Shown in pieces: positions 1-7,229 of a DNA stretch of 45,625 nucleotides (the first letter of the stretch is position 1; every line of letters begins with the position of its first letter). This stretch comes from Chlorobiaceae bacterium (GTDB lineage: Bacteria > Bacteroidota > Chlorobiia > Chlorobiales > Chlorobiaceae). The stretch is from positions 17,704 to 63,328 of the forward strand of contig JAAXWP010000007.1 in assembly GCA_013334925.1 (NCBI GenBank), written 5' to 3'. Under the pieces are notes generated by a model. That model was not told where the DNA came from, did no database searches, and worked only from the letters and a program-made list of their open reading frames with translations. A program made the translations under genes and the position numbers.

Positions 1-78
1 CCATCAAAGAACACTCTGGCTTTACAGAAGCGTAACGTGGACCTCCCTTTCCAGACACTTGCAAACATGCGACTGCGA

Positions 79-1338
79 TCAGAAAGCAAATCCGGCCTGG
101 ACCAGGAATGTATCCTGAGTGCTGTTCGAGGTCGACGTGATCCTCTCCTTGGTATGAGCCGTGTAGGTGGCCGTGATATACGCATTGGCTCTCAGATGGG
201 CCGTTGCGCCAAAGGCAATCGTCGGATCATTGCGGGTTTCGTCACCTGAACGGATATTCCGGTAATCGACGGTAGCTTTCAGCCAGGGGTACACAAAGTA
301 GCCGGCTTCGACACGATAGTTGTCGTAGTCGTCTGCGGAAGAGGGGCTGTTCGTGACGCTGTAGGCTGCACCTGCGTAGAAACTGCCCAGGCTGCCGCTT
401 GCGTCAATGCCATAGAAATCACCTGCTCCCAAAAAGTTGCCCGTGGTGAATGTCGTCTCTCTGGCGCTCACATATTCAGCACCGATGGCGAAATGGTTGT
501 CGAGTCCAACGTATTCGTTACCGTAGGTGCCATTTGCACCGCTCAGCAGCCCGGCTCCGCCAAACTTGTATTTCGCTCTGACATAGCGGATGTCATCGAG
601 CTTGTTGGTTCCAGCACTGGTGCCTGCCTCTGCAAGGCCGCCCGTGATCTTGAATCCTCCATTATTACCCCTGATATAGGAAAACTCAACACCGGTGCCC
701 GGGGTGGGAAATACCGGCGTGTAGGTACCGATAGCGTTTCCGAAGGTCCAGTCGGTAAAACCGTTGCCGAAGCTCAGGTTGACGCCTGGAGCGAACGACC
801 AGGTGACGTGACCCGACAGGGCCGTATTGGTATTACTATTACTGGAGACGTTCGTCAGGTTATACTGACCGAAAGCCGAGAGGTTGTCACCCATCGTACC
901 GCCAAAAAACAGGGAAGCCGCACCAAGACCGCCGGTGCCATAGTTGAGATTCGACTTGGTCACGAGGTTTCCTGCAGGGTTGGTTGACTCTTCCGTATAG
1001 GTCACCAACGGCCCTCTGACCCAGATCGCGAGAGGAACGTTTCCGGGAATGTCGCCTGGCCACGGAGATTGGGGGAATGTCTTCTTCCATCCTTCGGTAC
1101 CGAGCTTCATCTGCTCCTGCTTGGACTTGTCTTCATCTTCACCTCCGGGCCAACGGTATCCATTGTTCCTGAACGCTTCACCGAATGCGTTCCTTGCCGG
1201 GAATCCCGAGTGACAGGTATAACAGGATGTTCCGTACTTTCTGGCAAACGCCGGTATGGCTGAGGCATCCTGGCTTGATAAAAGCATTGGCACCGCACAC
1301 AATGATGCAAGCGATGCAGCTAAAAGCTTTCTTCTCAT
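79..1338 (-). CDS. Cyc2-like outer-membrane monohaem cytochrome-porin fusion
   Basis: This 419-residue protein has a signal peptide (about residues 1-27, ending in ASA), followed at once by one haem-c site, CYTCH at residues 39-43, preceded by the short motif FARK. The rest is a Gly/Asn/aromatic-rich series of alternating strands ending in a terminal Phe, as expected of an outer-membrane beta-barrel. One haem at the N-terminus of a barrel of this length is the architecture of Cyc2, the porin-cytochrome that takes electrons from Fe(II) in iron oxidisers, including some photoferrotrophic Chlorobi. The fold inference is good, but the electron donor is unknown, and related monohaem barrels occur in bacteria not known to oxidise iron. 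The ATG is preceded by an AGGAG-type ribosome binding site. The gene stands alone, reading away from a long non-coding region with repeated palindromes that may control it. Confidence 0.75.
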   Translation of the reverse strand: MRRKLLAASLASLCAVPMLLSSQDASAIPAFARKYGTSCYTCHSGFPARNAFGEAFRNNGYRWPGGEDEDKSKQEQMKLGTEGWKKTFPQSPWPGDIPGNVPLAIWVRGPLVTYTEESTNPAGNLVTKSNLNYGTGGLGAASLFFGGTMGDNLSAFGQYNLTNVSSNSNTNTALSGHVTWSFAPGVNLSFGNGFTDWTFGNAIGTYTPVFPTPGTGVEFSYIRGNNGGFKITGGLAEAGTSAGTNKLDDIRYVRAKYKFGGAGLLSGANGTYGNEYVGLDNHFAIGAEYVSARETTFTTGNFLGAGDFYGIDASGSLGSFYAGAAYSVTNSPSSADDYDNYRVEAGYFVYPWLKATVDYRNIRSGDETRNDPTIAFGATAHLRANAYITATYTAHTKERITSTSNSTQDTFLVQAGFAF

Positions 1339-1431
1339 AAAACACTCCTGTGATGGATTGTTGACGGATATAGACTATGGGACGGGAACAAAAAGCTCGT
1401 TAATCTCCTGGCCCTGCATCTTTAACAGGGC

Positions 1432-1460
1432 ATAACAATTGTTAATTATTCTATCAAATA
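1432..1460 (+). repeat. TAACAATTG element, copy 1
   Basis: It contains the 12-bp perfect palindrome TAACAATTGTTA at 1433-1444, followed by ATTATTCT and an AAA run. It is the copy nearest the cytochrome-porin gene, about 95 bp upstream of that ATG. It shares its left palindrome and the ATTCT part of the right flank with the other copies. An operator role is inferred. Confidence 0.6.
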
Positions 1461-1510
1461 ATTGAGCGCACTTAAAGTGCTATCCACTTACGCGCAAATG
1501 CTTAAGTACA

Positions 1511-1538
1511 GTAACAATTGTTACTTTTGTGCACAAAA
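1511..1538 (+). repeat. TAACAATTG element, copy 2 (double palindrome)
   Basis: Two perfect 14-bp palindromes lie side by side: GTAACAATTGTTAC (1511-1524) and TTTTGTGCACAAAA (1525-1538). The right palindrome explains the GCACAAAA tail seen in copy 3. This is the most symmetric copy. Two abutting dyads suggest paired dimer binding sites, which is an inference. Confidence 0.65.
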
Positions 1539-1540
1539 AC

Positions 1541-1569
1541 ATAACAATTGTTGATTATTCTGCACAAAA
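1541..1569 (+). repeat. TAACAATTG element, copy 3
   Basis: TAACAATTGTTG at 1542-1553 is followed by ATTATTCTGCACAAAA. It begins exactly 30 bp after copy 2, close to three helical turns, so both copies would face the same side of the DNA. Confidence 0.6.
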
Positions 1570-1998
1570 AAAGCGCCGGAACCATCAACACAGCATACCT
1601 TTGGTGGTCAGCCTCTGGAAGCACTGGATGTATATGTGTATAGAGATAAACAGGTATCAAGACAAGAAGAGCTCAACCATTCCTGTATCACATCATGATT
1701 CCGGGCGGGTGGGATAGTACCCGGACAACCAGGACTTGACAGATTGCTGTTCCTGCGGTGAAATCGGGAAACTCGATTCGTCTCCTTCAGTGACAGCAGG
1801 TCTTGCGGATTGAGCGTGAATGAAAGGCCATTACATCATCATCGGATCCCGTACCGTACGCACCATGAACCAGAGACTTTTGCCTGATGTGCGTTCGGTG
1901 TTTCGGATTTCTTTAACAGTGGATCAGGGAAGGAGTACCGCTTCATGCCAAATTACCACTGTACTTATGGCCTTCTTGACTAATTGTATGAATAAAAG

Positions 1999-2026
1999 TT
2001 AACAATTGCAAACATTCTGCATAAAA
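1999..2026 (+). repeat. TAACAATTG element, copy 4 (degenerate)
   Basis: TTAACAATTGCAA is followed by ACATTCTGCATAAAA. The left dyad is imperfect, but the right half (TTCTGCAnAAAA) matches copy 3 well with one gap. It lies about 430 bp from copy 3, just beyond the 3' end of the Sel1 gene, where a site for that gene's own promoter would not be expected. Confidence 0.5.
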
Positions 2027-2074
2027 GTTCCTTAAAAAAAACTTTTCCCGAAACCGGTCAGGCAGAAAATGCAG

Positions 2075-2455
2075 TCACTTCAGCAATGGCTGCTGTGATT
2101 TAAGCTTGCGCCAGCTCTTGCAGCCGCATTTACATGCGCTGTCGCATGCTTTCTTGTACCAGTAGAGTGCCTGCTCCCTGTCCACAGGTACCCCTCTTCC
2201 CTTTTCATACATCTCGCCGAGATTGAATTCACCATCTCCGTTACCCTGTTCAGCGGCTTTTCGGAACCACCTGACAGCTTCCGCATCACTCTGCTCGGTG
2301 TTAAGCCCCAATTGGTAATATGTTCCAAGTTTATTCTGCGCTTTTGGGTCACCTGCTTCCGCTTTCGCTTTCGTTGCCAGAAACGAGGCCTGATCCCCTC
2401 TGGCCGGTACGCTTGTGACAAGAAGGAGAAACAAAGCAACAACTGTTTTTTTCAT
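2075..2455 (-). CDS. Small secreted Sel1-repeat protein with Cys-rich tail
   Basis: This 126-residue protein starts with a signal peptide (to about residue 20). It carries two Sel1-like repeats in the middle, recognisable from AVRWFRKAAEQGN and ALYWYKKAC with the intervening GEMYEKGRGV. Sel1 repeats are alpha/alpha solenoids that mediate protein contacts. The end holds a cluster of four Cys (CDSACKCGCKSW), unusual for the family and possibly metal-binding or disulfide-bonded. It lies downstream of the copper-receptor gene on the same strand but beyond a strong terminator, so it is probably transcribed separately, from the gap at 2456-2541. A link to metal handling is suggested only by position and by the Cys cluster. 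Confidence 0.7.
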   Translation of the reverse strand: MKKTVVALFLLLVTSVPARGDQASFLATKAKAEAGDPKAQNKLGTYYQLGLNTEQSDAEAVRWFRKAAEQGNGDGEFNLGEMYEKGRGVPVDREQALYWYKKACDSACKCGCKSWRKLKSQQPLLK

Positions 2456-2541
2456 CGGAACATCCTCAGGATTGACAATCAGATTGTGTGAGAAAGAAGG
2501 GAACTTTCAGAGGGGATGCCGAAACATAGGTATCGAAAGAC

Positions 2542-2583
2542 AAAAAAAAAACAGGACAAGGCCATTTTTCAGCCTCGTCCTGT
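2542..2583 (-). terminator. Intrinsic terminator of the TonB receptor gene
   Basis: ACAGGAC at 2551-2557 pairs with GTCCTGT at 2577-2583, extended after one mismatch by AGGC (2559-2562) with GCCT (2572-2575). On the minus strand it is followed by a run of nine T (A run at 2542-2550). It lies just after the receptor stop codon. A T run on the plus side makes it potentially bidirectional. Confidence 0.85.
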
Positions 2584-2603
2584 TTTTTCGTTATCCTGCA
2601 AGA

Positions 2604-4748
2604 TCAGAAACTCTGGGTGATCCCGATATTGAACGAACGCCCCTGGCCGGCAAGTGCCTCGAATGCTGTCGTCTTCTTGCTGTCAAGAAAATCGTCATAA
2701 TTGATACCGCCGAGCGGGAGATAGTAGAATCCATCAAACAGGTTCGTAATCCCCACATCCACCCTCAGGTTCTTGTACTGATAGCTTGAGCCGATATTGA
2801 CCAGGAGGTAACCTGGTGTTTCCGGTTCGAACCGAAGCGGGTCAACTTCACTTTTCCTGGTGACGAACTGCATTTCGACGGTATTGGTCCAGCCAGAGAG
2901 CTTCTGTTCCAGAGCAACCCTTGCATTCAGCGGCATCATGTGATACAGCCCGTCCCCGTTCGAGAGATCGATTCCATGAACGTAGCCAAGCGTACCGTAA
3001 ATTCGTCCATCTCCCAATCCCTTGCTTTGCCAGAGCCCCAGCGATCCCGATATATCTATACCGTAAAGCTCGGCATTGTGGTTGGTGAACTGAAGGATGT
3101 TTCGAACTTCATTACCGGGTGCACTGAAGGCTCTGCTCCCTATTTTTTCCACGTCGATATAATCGTGAACATGCGTGAAATAAGGCGTTATCTTCAGCTG
3201 CCAGTTGTTTCGATCTTTGTCCCGCCACTCTCCTGAAACACTGAAGGTATGCGCAATTTCAGGCTTCAGTTCCAGGTTGCCGACATAGCCGTTACCATCG
3301 CCAGACCAGCCGACCATTCCACTCGTCATCCAGGTGGTCGACCATGCGTACCGCTCATAAAGATTGGGTGAGCGAGTTTTTCGCGAGTATCCGAATTCGT
3401 AACTCGATGCATCATCTGCCTGGTACTTCACCAGTGCGGAGACATCCCAGTTGCTGTCGCTCTTTGCATGATCCTGGGCATTGAAGGCGTTTGCCACGGT
3501 CGCATACATGGCAGCACTTGAATAGCCCTGCACATTTCCGGTATCCATCCGGACCTGCTCATTGCGCACTCCGAGAATCGTGGTCACGTTTTCTGCCGGG
3601 TTCCCTTCCCACTCTGTAAAAAACGCATAACGGTCACGATAGCCGTGATTGATGTTCACGAAGGTGTTTGGCCACATGCTGGTACCGATGACCGGGGGCC
3701 AGCGATCGTTCAGGCTGAAACGATGGAACTCGTTACCTAATCTGAGGATGTTGCTGTCGTTGATGTTGATGTCCGTTTTGATGGTGTAACCAAGCGACAC
3801 TCCCCTGGTTATCATCGGCATGTAAGGCATGGATACCGGCGGACGAAGCGCAACAGGTAATTTGTCATCACCTGAATCCATCTTGTGCCAGGTGTTCTGC
3901 CAGTATCCGGTGACATCGACTTTTCCCCAGTCGAAATTTCCCTGATATGCAAGATTCGTGAAGGTCGAATTGTTCTTGACCATGTCCATCCACTGGTTGA
4001 CGAATCCCTGACCCGGAATGAACTGGTTTCCGGCCTTGAGCGTCACCTGATGGTTGTCGGACCTGGCCGAGAGCGTCAATCCGAGGTTTCTCGACTCGTA
4101 ATAGGTGGAGGTTATCTTGTTGCCATGGCCATCCCTGGAATCATCTGCGTGATCGATCGAACCCGTAATGCCGAGACTCAGGTGCCTGCTGGCAACGGTA
4201 CCTCCAAAAGAGGCGCCTGTCGCATGATTGTTGCTCCTGTAATACGTTGAAACGACCCCTTCGCTCCGGATGCCTTTGTCTTCTACTGCGAAAAGCGGAG
4301 GTTGGGACTCGACCTGGATCATCCCTCCGATACTGTCACCGCCCTTGCTGACCTGTGTCACTCCTGCATTGACATAGATATTGCCTACGCTCGAACTCGG
4401 GATGTAGGAAAGCGGTGGATTCATATGATTTGCACACGCCGAGCAGACAATCATGTTGTCGACATAGATCAGCAACCGGTCATCAGCGAGACCATTGATG
4501 ACGGGAAGGCTCGACACTCCCCCTCCTGTCTGAAGACTCACTCCTGCTTCATCGGTCAGCAGAGATGCCGTATCGCTCGATTTGAGCTTTTTGGCGGATG
4601 TTGGCGTTATTTTTTTCTCGGTCTGCCCCTGAACGATAATCTCTTTTCCCTGAAAATCTGCCGTAAATGCCGTAGCCGGTGCGGCAGCGATGGCGATAAG
4701 CAGTGAAAGGGTCGAGATATCTCTATACAATCTTTTTGAACCGCGCAT
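2604..4748 (-). CDS. TonB-dependent receptor, OprC/NosA-like (copper)
   Basis: This 714-residue outer-membrane receptor has a signal peptide (about 1-30), a plug domain (about 35-150) and a 22-strand-type barrel ending in the terminal Phe signature QSF. In the plug, residues 102-112 read CSACANHMNPP. This matches the region of the OprC/NosA copper receptors in which Cys, Met and His residues bind copper; Met-rich MPYMPM further on would suit the same ligand. I therefore infer energised copper uptake or copper delivery across the outer membrane. No TonB/ExbB/ExbD genes are in the window. Upstream and co-oriented, 154 bp away, is a small Cys-rich membrane protein of a type often found beside TonB receptors. 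A terminator follows the stop. The substrate is inferred from the motif only. Confidence 0.8.
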   Translation of the reverse strand: MRGSKRLYRDISTLSLLIAIAAAPATAFTADFQGKEIIVQGQTEKKITPTSAKKLKSSDTASLLTDEAGVSLQTGGGVSSLPVINGLADDRLLIYVDNMIVCSACANHMNPPLSYIPSSSVGNIYVNAGVTQVSKGGDSIGGMIQVESQPPLFAVEDKGIRSEGVVSTYYRSNNHATGASFGGTVASRHLSLGITGSIDHADDSRDGHGNKITSTYYESRNLGLTLSARSDNHQVTLKAGNQFIPGQGFVNQWMDMVKNNSTFTNLAYQGNFDWGKVDVTGYWQNTWHKMDSGDDKLPVALRPPVSMPYMPMITRGVSLGYTIKTDININDSNILRLGNEFHRFSLNDRWPPVIGTSMWPNTFVNINHGYRDRYAFFTEWEGNPAENVTTILGVRNEQVRMDTGNVQGYSSAAMYATVANAFNAQDHAKSDSNWDVSALVKYQADDASSYEFGYSRKTRSPNLYERYAWSTTWMTSGMVGWSGDGNGYVGNLELKPEIAHTFSVSGEWRDKDRNNWQLKITPYFTHVHDYIDVEKIGSRAFSAPGNEVRNILQFTNHNAELYGIDISGSLGLWQSKGLGDGRIYGTLGYVHGIDLSNGDGLYHMMPLNARVALEQKLSGWTNTVEMQFVTRKSEVDPLRFEPETPGYLLVNIGSSYQYKNLRVDVGITNLFDGFYYLPLGGINYDDFLDSKKTTAFEALAGQGRSFNIGITQSF

Positions 4749-4902
4749 AATACTTGAGAAGTAATAGTTGATAAGAATGGTTTAACCCGCGTCCGGAAGT
4801 CATTGCCATCGCCGGGCAACAACAACGCCAGGCGCTGCGATACAACGAACGCGAAGAAAACAAAACGATTCCTGATGGGACCTCATGAAGGAAAACAGAA
4901 GG

Positions 4903-5310
4903 TCAACCTGCGGTATATGCTGAATGAAGTTCCGGAGGTTGCTCAATGCGGGGATACATGCCTTCGGTCAGCGCCGTTGCGCGAAAAGCAAATACGGCCA
5001 CAAATCTCATACCGGGCAATGGCAGACTGTGGCAACATGGTTCAAGTCCGGGCATTGGATCCGGAAACGATGACTGCGGTTTGCCCGAAGCAGTTTTGTC
5101 GACTGGTTCCTGTCGCTTCTCATCGACAGAAGCGAGCTTCTTGTTGAGAAAGCAACGTCCGCAACACCCTTTTACCTTCTTTTCGCAAGCCATCGCCGCA
5201 ATTGCCTTCCGGTTCATGGCAAAAAGCCCGTAGTACACCGCCACGCAGTTTATCTGCGCGAATATTCCTGCAAGCAGCAGAAAGAGGATGCAGTGTTTCA
5301 CTGTAACCAT
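4903..5310 (-). CDS. Small Cys-rich membrane-associated protein beside the copper receptor
   Basis: This 135-residue protein has one hydrophobic N-terminal segment (about 8-30). The following part, ending CEKKVKGCCGRCFLNKKL (Cys at 42, 49, 50, 53), is a pattern I know from uncharacterised Bacteroidetes/Chlorobi proteins encoded next to TonB receptors and metal transporters. A second pair, CCH, sits near residue 92, and a Pro-rich IEQPPE motif near the end is also typical. No enzyme domain is visible. The spacing of Cys and His suggests metal binding or disulfide chemistry outside the membrane. It precedes the copper receptor on the same strand and is likely co-transcribed with it, so an accessory role in copper handling is a reasonable but untested inference. 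Confidence 0.65.
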   Translation of the reverse strand: MVTVKHCILFLLLAGIFAQINCVAVYYGLFAMNRKAIAAMACEKKVKGCCGRCFLNKKLASVDEKRQEPVDKTASGKPQSSFPDPMPGLEPCCHSLPLPGMRFVAVFAFRATALTEGMYPRIEQPPELHSAYTAG

Positions 5311-5477
5311 GGACTCTCAGGGATAAGCTGGAAAACGGCAGCACGATCTTTTCGTCAGGAATCGACAGGCAGATGTGCGCGAGGAGTTCAGGGTAATCCG
5401 GGCGAAGTCTTATATAGCCATATTACTGTATAGTTAATATATAAGATTTCAGGGAATCTCCTACGACCTGGATCATC

Positions 5478-7229
5478 CTACACCCCATGGTGAGCGCCAA
5501 GAGCATCCTGCAACCCCGAACGTCTTTCTGTACGTCGTTGCACTGCTTTCGAAAAGACCGGTTCGTTTCCGAGAATCTCGATCGACACCCTGGCTCTCGT
5601 AATACCGGTATAAACAAGTTCCCTGGTAAGCACAGGAGAATCGGTTGGAGGCAGAAGCATCAGGACATGATCGAATTCAGAGCCCTGGCTTTTATGTACA
5701 GTCATGGCAAATGCCGTTTCATGTTCAGGCAACAGCTCGGAAGGAAGAGTTCTGATCGATCCATCTGGCATGGGGAAAAAGGCTCTGAGGATATTTTCCG
5801 GCGAACCATCGGGCAGAATGATGCCAATATCTCCATTGAATAATTTATGCATATAGTCATTTTCTGTCACCAGCACGGGCCGCCCTCTCCAGTTATCTCC
5901 TGTCGGTTCGATAAGCCCGGCCGCAGCAAGCAGGGATTCAACTGTGCGATTAAGCCCGGTCACACCCCACGGCCCTTCACGCAAAGCACAGAGGACACGG
6001 AACCGATCGAACCTGGAGAGCGCCTCTGCAGGAGTGCCGGCTTCGAGATATGCCCGGTAACCATCGATTATTGAAGTGGCAAGTGCCGGCCGGAGCTCCG
6101 ATTTTTCCGGTATTTGCCGCCAGCGGATCGCGGGCCGGGCCTCATCGTTCAGCAGTTGCATGGTTTCTGTCGGATTTCCGGAATTGACCGCATTACTGAG
6201 CTCTGCGATACCGGACCCCTCTCTGAAACGGAAATTCCTTTCGAGTATCGTCACGCTGCCCTCGTTCAGGGCGCCCGGGGTTTCGCCGGCCTTACAGATA
6301 TCTCCGAGCACTGCGCCCGCTTCGACCGAAGAGAGCTGGTGCCGATCTCCAAGAAGAATAAGCCGCGAGTTGCCCGGCAGGGCAGTCAGGAGAGCGGACA
6401 TCAGTGAAAGATCGATCATGGATGCTTCATCGACGATAACCGTATCGTACGGTAACGGATTTCCGGCATGATGCCGAAATGCCGAAGCACCGGGTAGCGA
6501 CCCGAGCAGACGATGAATTGTCGTGACCTCCGCCGGAATAGCCTTTTTTATGGATTCGTCACAACGCAATGAATCGCGCATCGAGGCGATGGATGCTTTC
6601 AGTCTGGCCGCAGCTTTACCAGTCGGTGCCGCCATGGCTATCCGTTGTGCGAGACCGTCAGGCTGTTCGAGCAGGAGTGCCAGTATGCGTACAACGGTCG
6701 AGGTCTTGCCTGTCCCCGGACCACCCGAAATGACCGATAAATGCCGAAGCACTCCGGCTTCAGCCGCCCTTCGCTGACGGTCTTCCCCGCGCTCCCCGTC
6801 TGATGGAAAAAGTCGTTCAAGACCTTCCGAAAGTGTATCGGGATCGATATTCTCCGCGAACAGTGCGCATCCTGAAACGATACCGGCAGCAACGAGTTGC
6901 TCGTATCTCCAGTAACGGTAAAGGTAGAGACGGCCTGCAGCATCGAGAACAAGCGGTCGTCGTTCTCCCGGACGGCCAACCGAAGGCAGGTTGCCAAGCA
7001 TCCGATACAGTTCGGCTGTTTCAGGAAGGGAGACATCGAGCTCCTCCCCGTCAGTCAGTTTTACCGAAGCGATATCGTCGATCCCTATGCATACATCGCC
7101 CTGGCCGACCGCCTGGCTGAGTAGAGAAACCACCAGACGAAGTATGGATGCATCATTTCCCGTAGCACCTCTGCAGAGAAACGCAGCCGCCTGGCGGTCG
7201 ATGGGCCGTTCCCTGAATTCCATGTTCAT
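5478..7229 (-). CDS. recD: Exodeoxyribonuclease V alpha chain, RecD
   Basis: This is the 583-residue 5'-3' helicase subunit of RecBCD, which processes double-strand breaks for recombination. Visible superfamily 1 motifs are Walker A GGPGTGKT (about 169-176), Walker B VIVDEASMID (about 264-273), GDRHQL (about 294), and near the end TVHKSQGSEFD and VYTGITRAR. Length is close to E. coli RecD. It is the last gene of recC-recB-recD, and its ATG overlaps the recB stop as ATGA, indicating translational coupling. A second ATG two codons later is an equally possible start. No convincing terminator was seen after it; the downstream stretch is AT-rich. Confidence 0.93.
   Translation of the reverse strand: MNMEFRERPIDRQAAAFLCRGATGNDASILRLVVSLLSQAVGQGDVCIGIDDIASVKLTDGEELDVSLPETAELYRMLGNLPSVGRPGERRPLVLDAAGRLYLYRYWRYEQLVAAGIVSGCALFAENIDPDTLSEGLERLFPSDGERGEDRQRRAAEAGVLRHLSVISGGPGTGKTSTVVRILALLLEQPDGLAQRIAMAAPTGKAAARLKASIASMRDSLRCDESIKKAIPAEVTTIHRLLGSLPGASAFRHHAGNPLPYDTVIVDEASMIDLSLMSALLTALPGNSRLILLGDRHQLSSVEAGAVLGDICKAGETPGALNEGSVTILERNFRFREGSGIAELSNAVNSGNPTETMQLLNDEARPAIRWRQIPEKSELRPALATSIIDGYRAYLEAGTPAEALSRFDRFRVLCALREGPWGVTGLNRTVESLLAAAGLIEPTGDNWRGRPVLVTENDYMHKLFNGDIGIILPDGSPENILRAFFPMPDGSIRTLPSELLPEHETAFAMTVHKSQGSEFDHVLMLLPPTDSPVLTRELVYTGITRARVSIEILGNEPVFSKAVQRRTERRSGLQDALGAHHGV

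Larger units (their letters stand above)
1339..2074. other. 736-bp gene-poor region with repeated palindromes
   Basis: This lies between the start of the cytochrome-porin gene and the end of the Sel1 gene, so it must hold the cytochrome promoter. It carries four copies of a TAACAATTG-based element (listed separately) and a palindrome GCACTTAAAGTGC at 1468-1480. Two short open frames (1529-1717, 1820-2002) resemble nothing I recognise and lack convincing ribosome binding sites, so I do not call them. No RNA gene was recognised. Confidence 0.6.

Noticed and set aside
1529-2002. Two small open frames (1529-1717 and 1820-2002) in the region upstream of the cytochrome-porin gene
   Set aside because: No ribosome binding site, signal peptide or domain; the first overlaps repeat copy 3.
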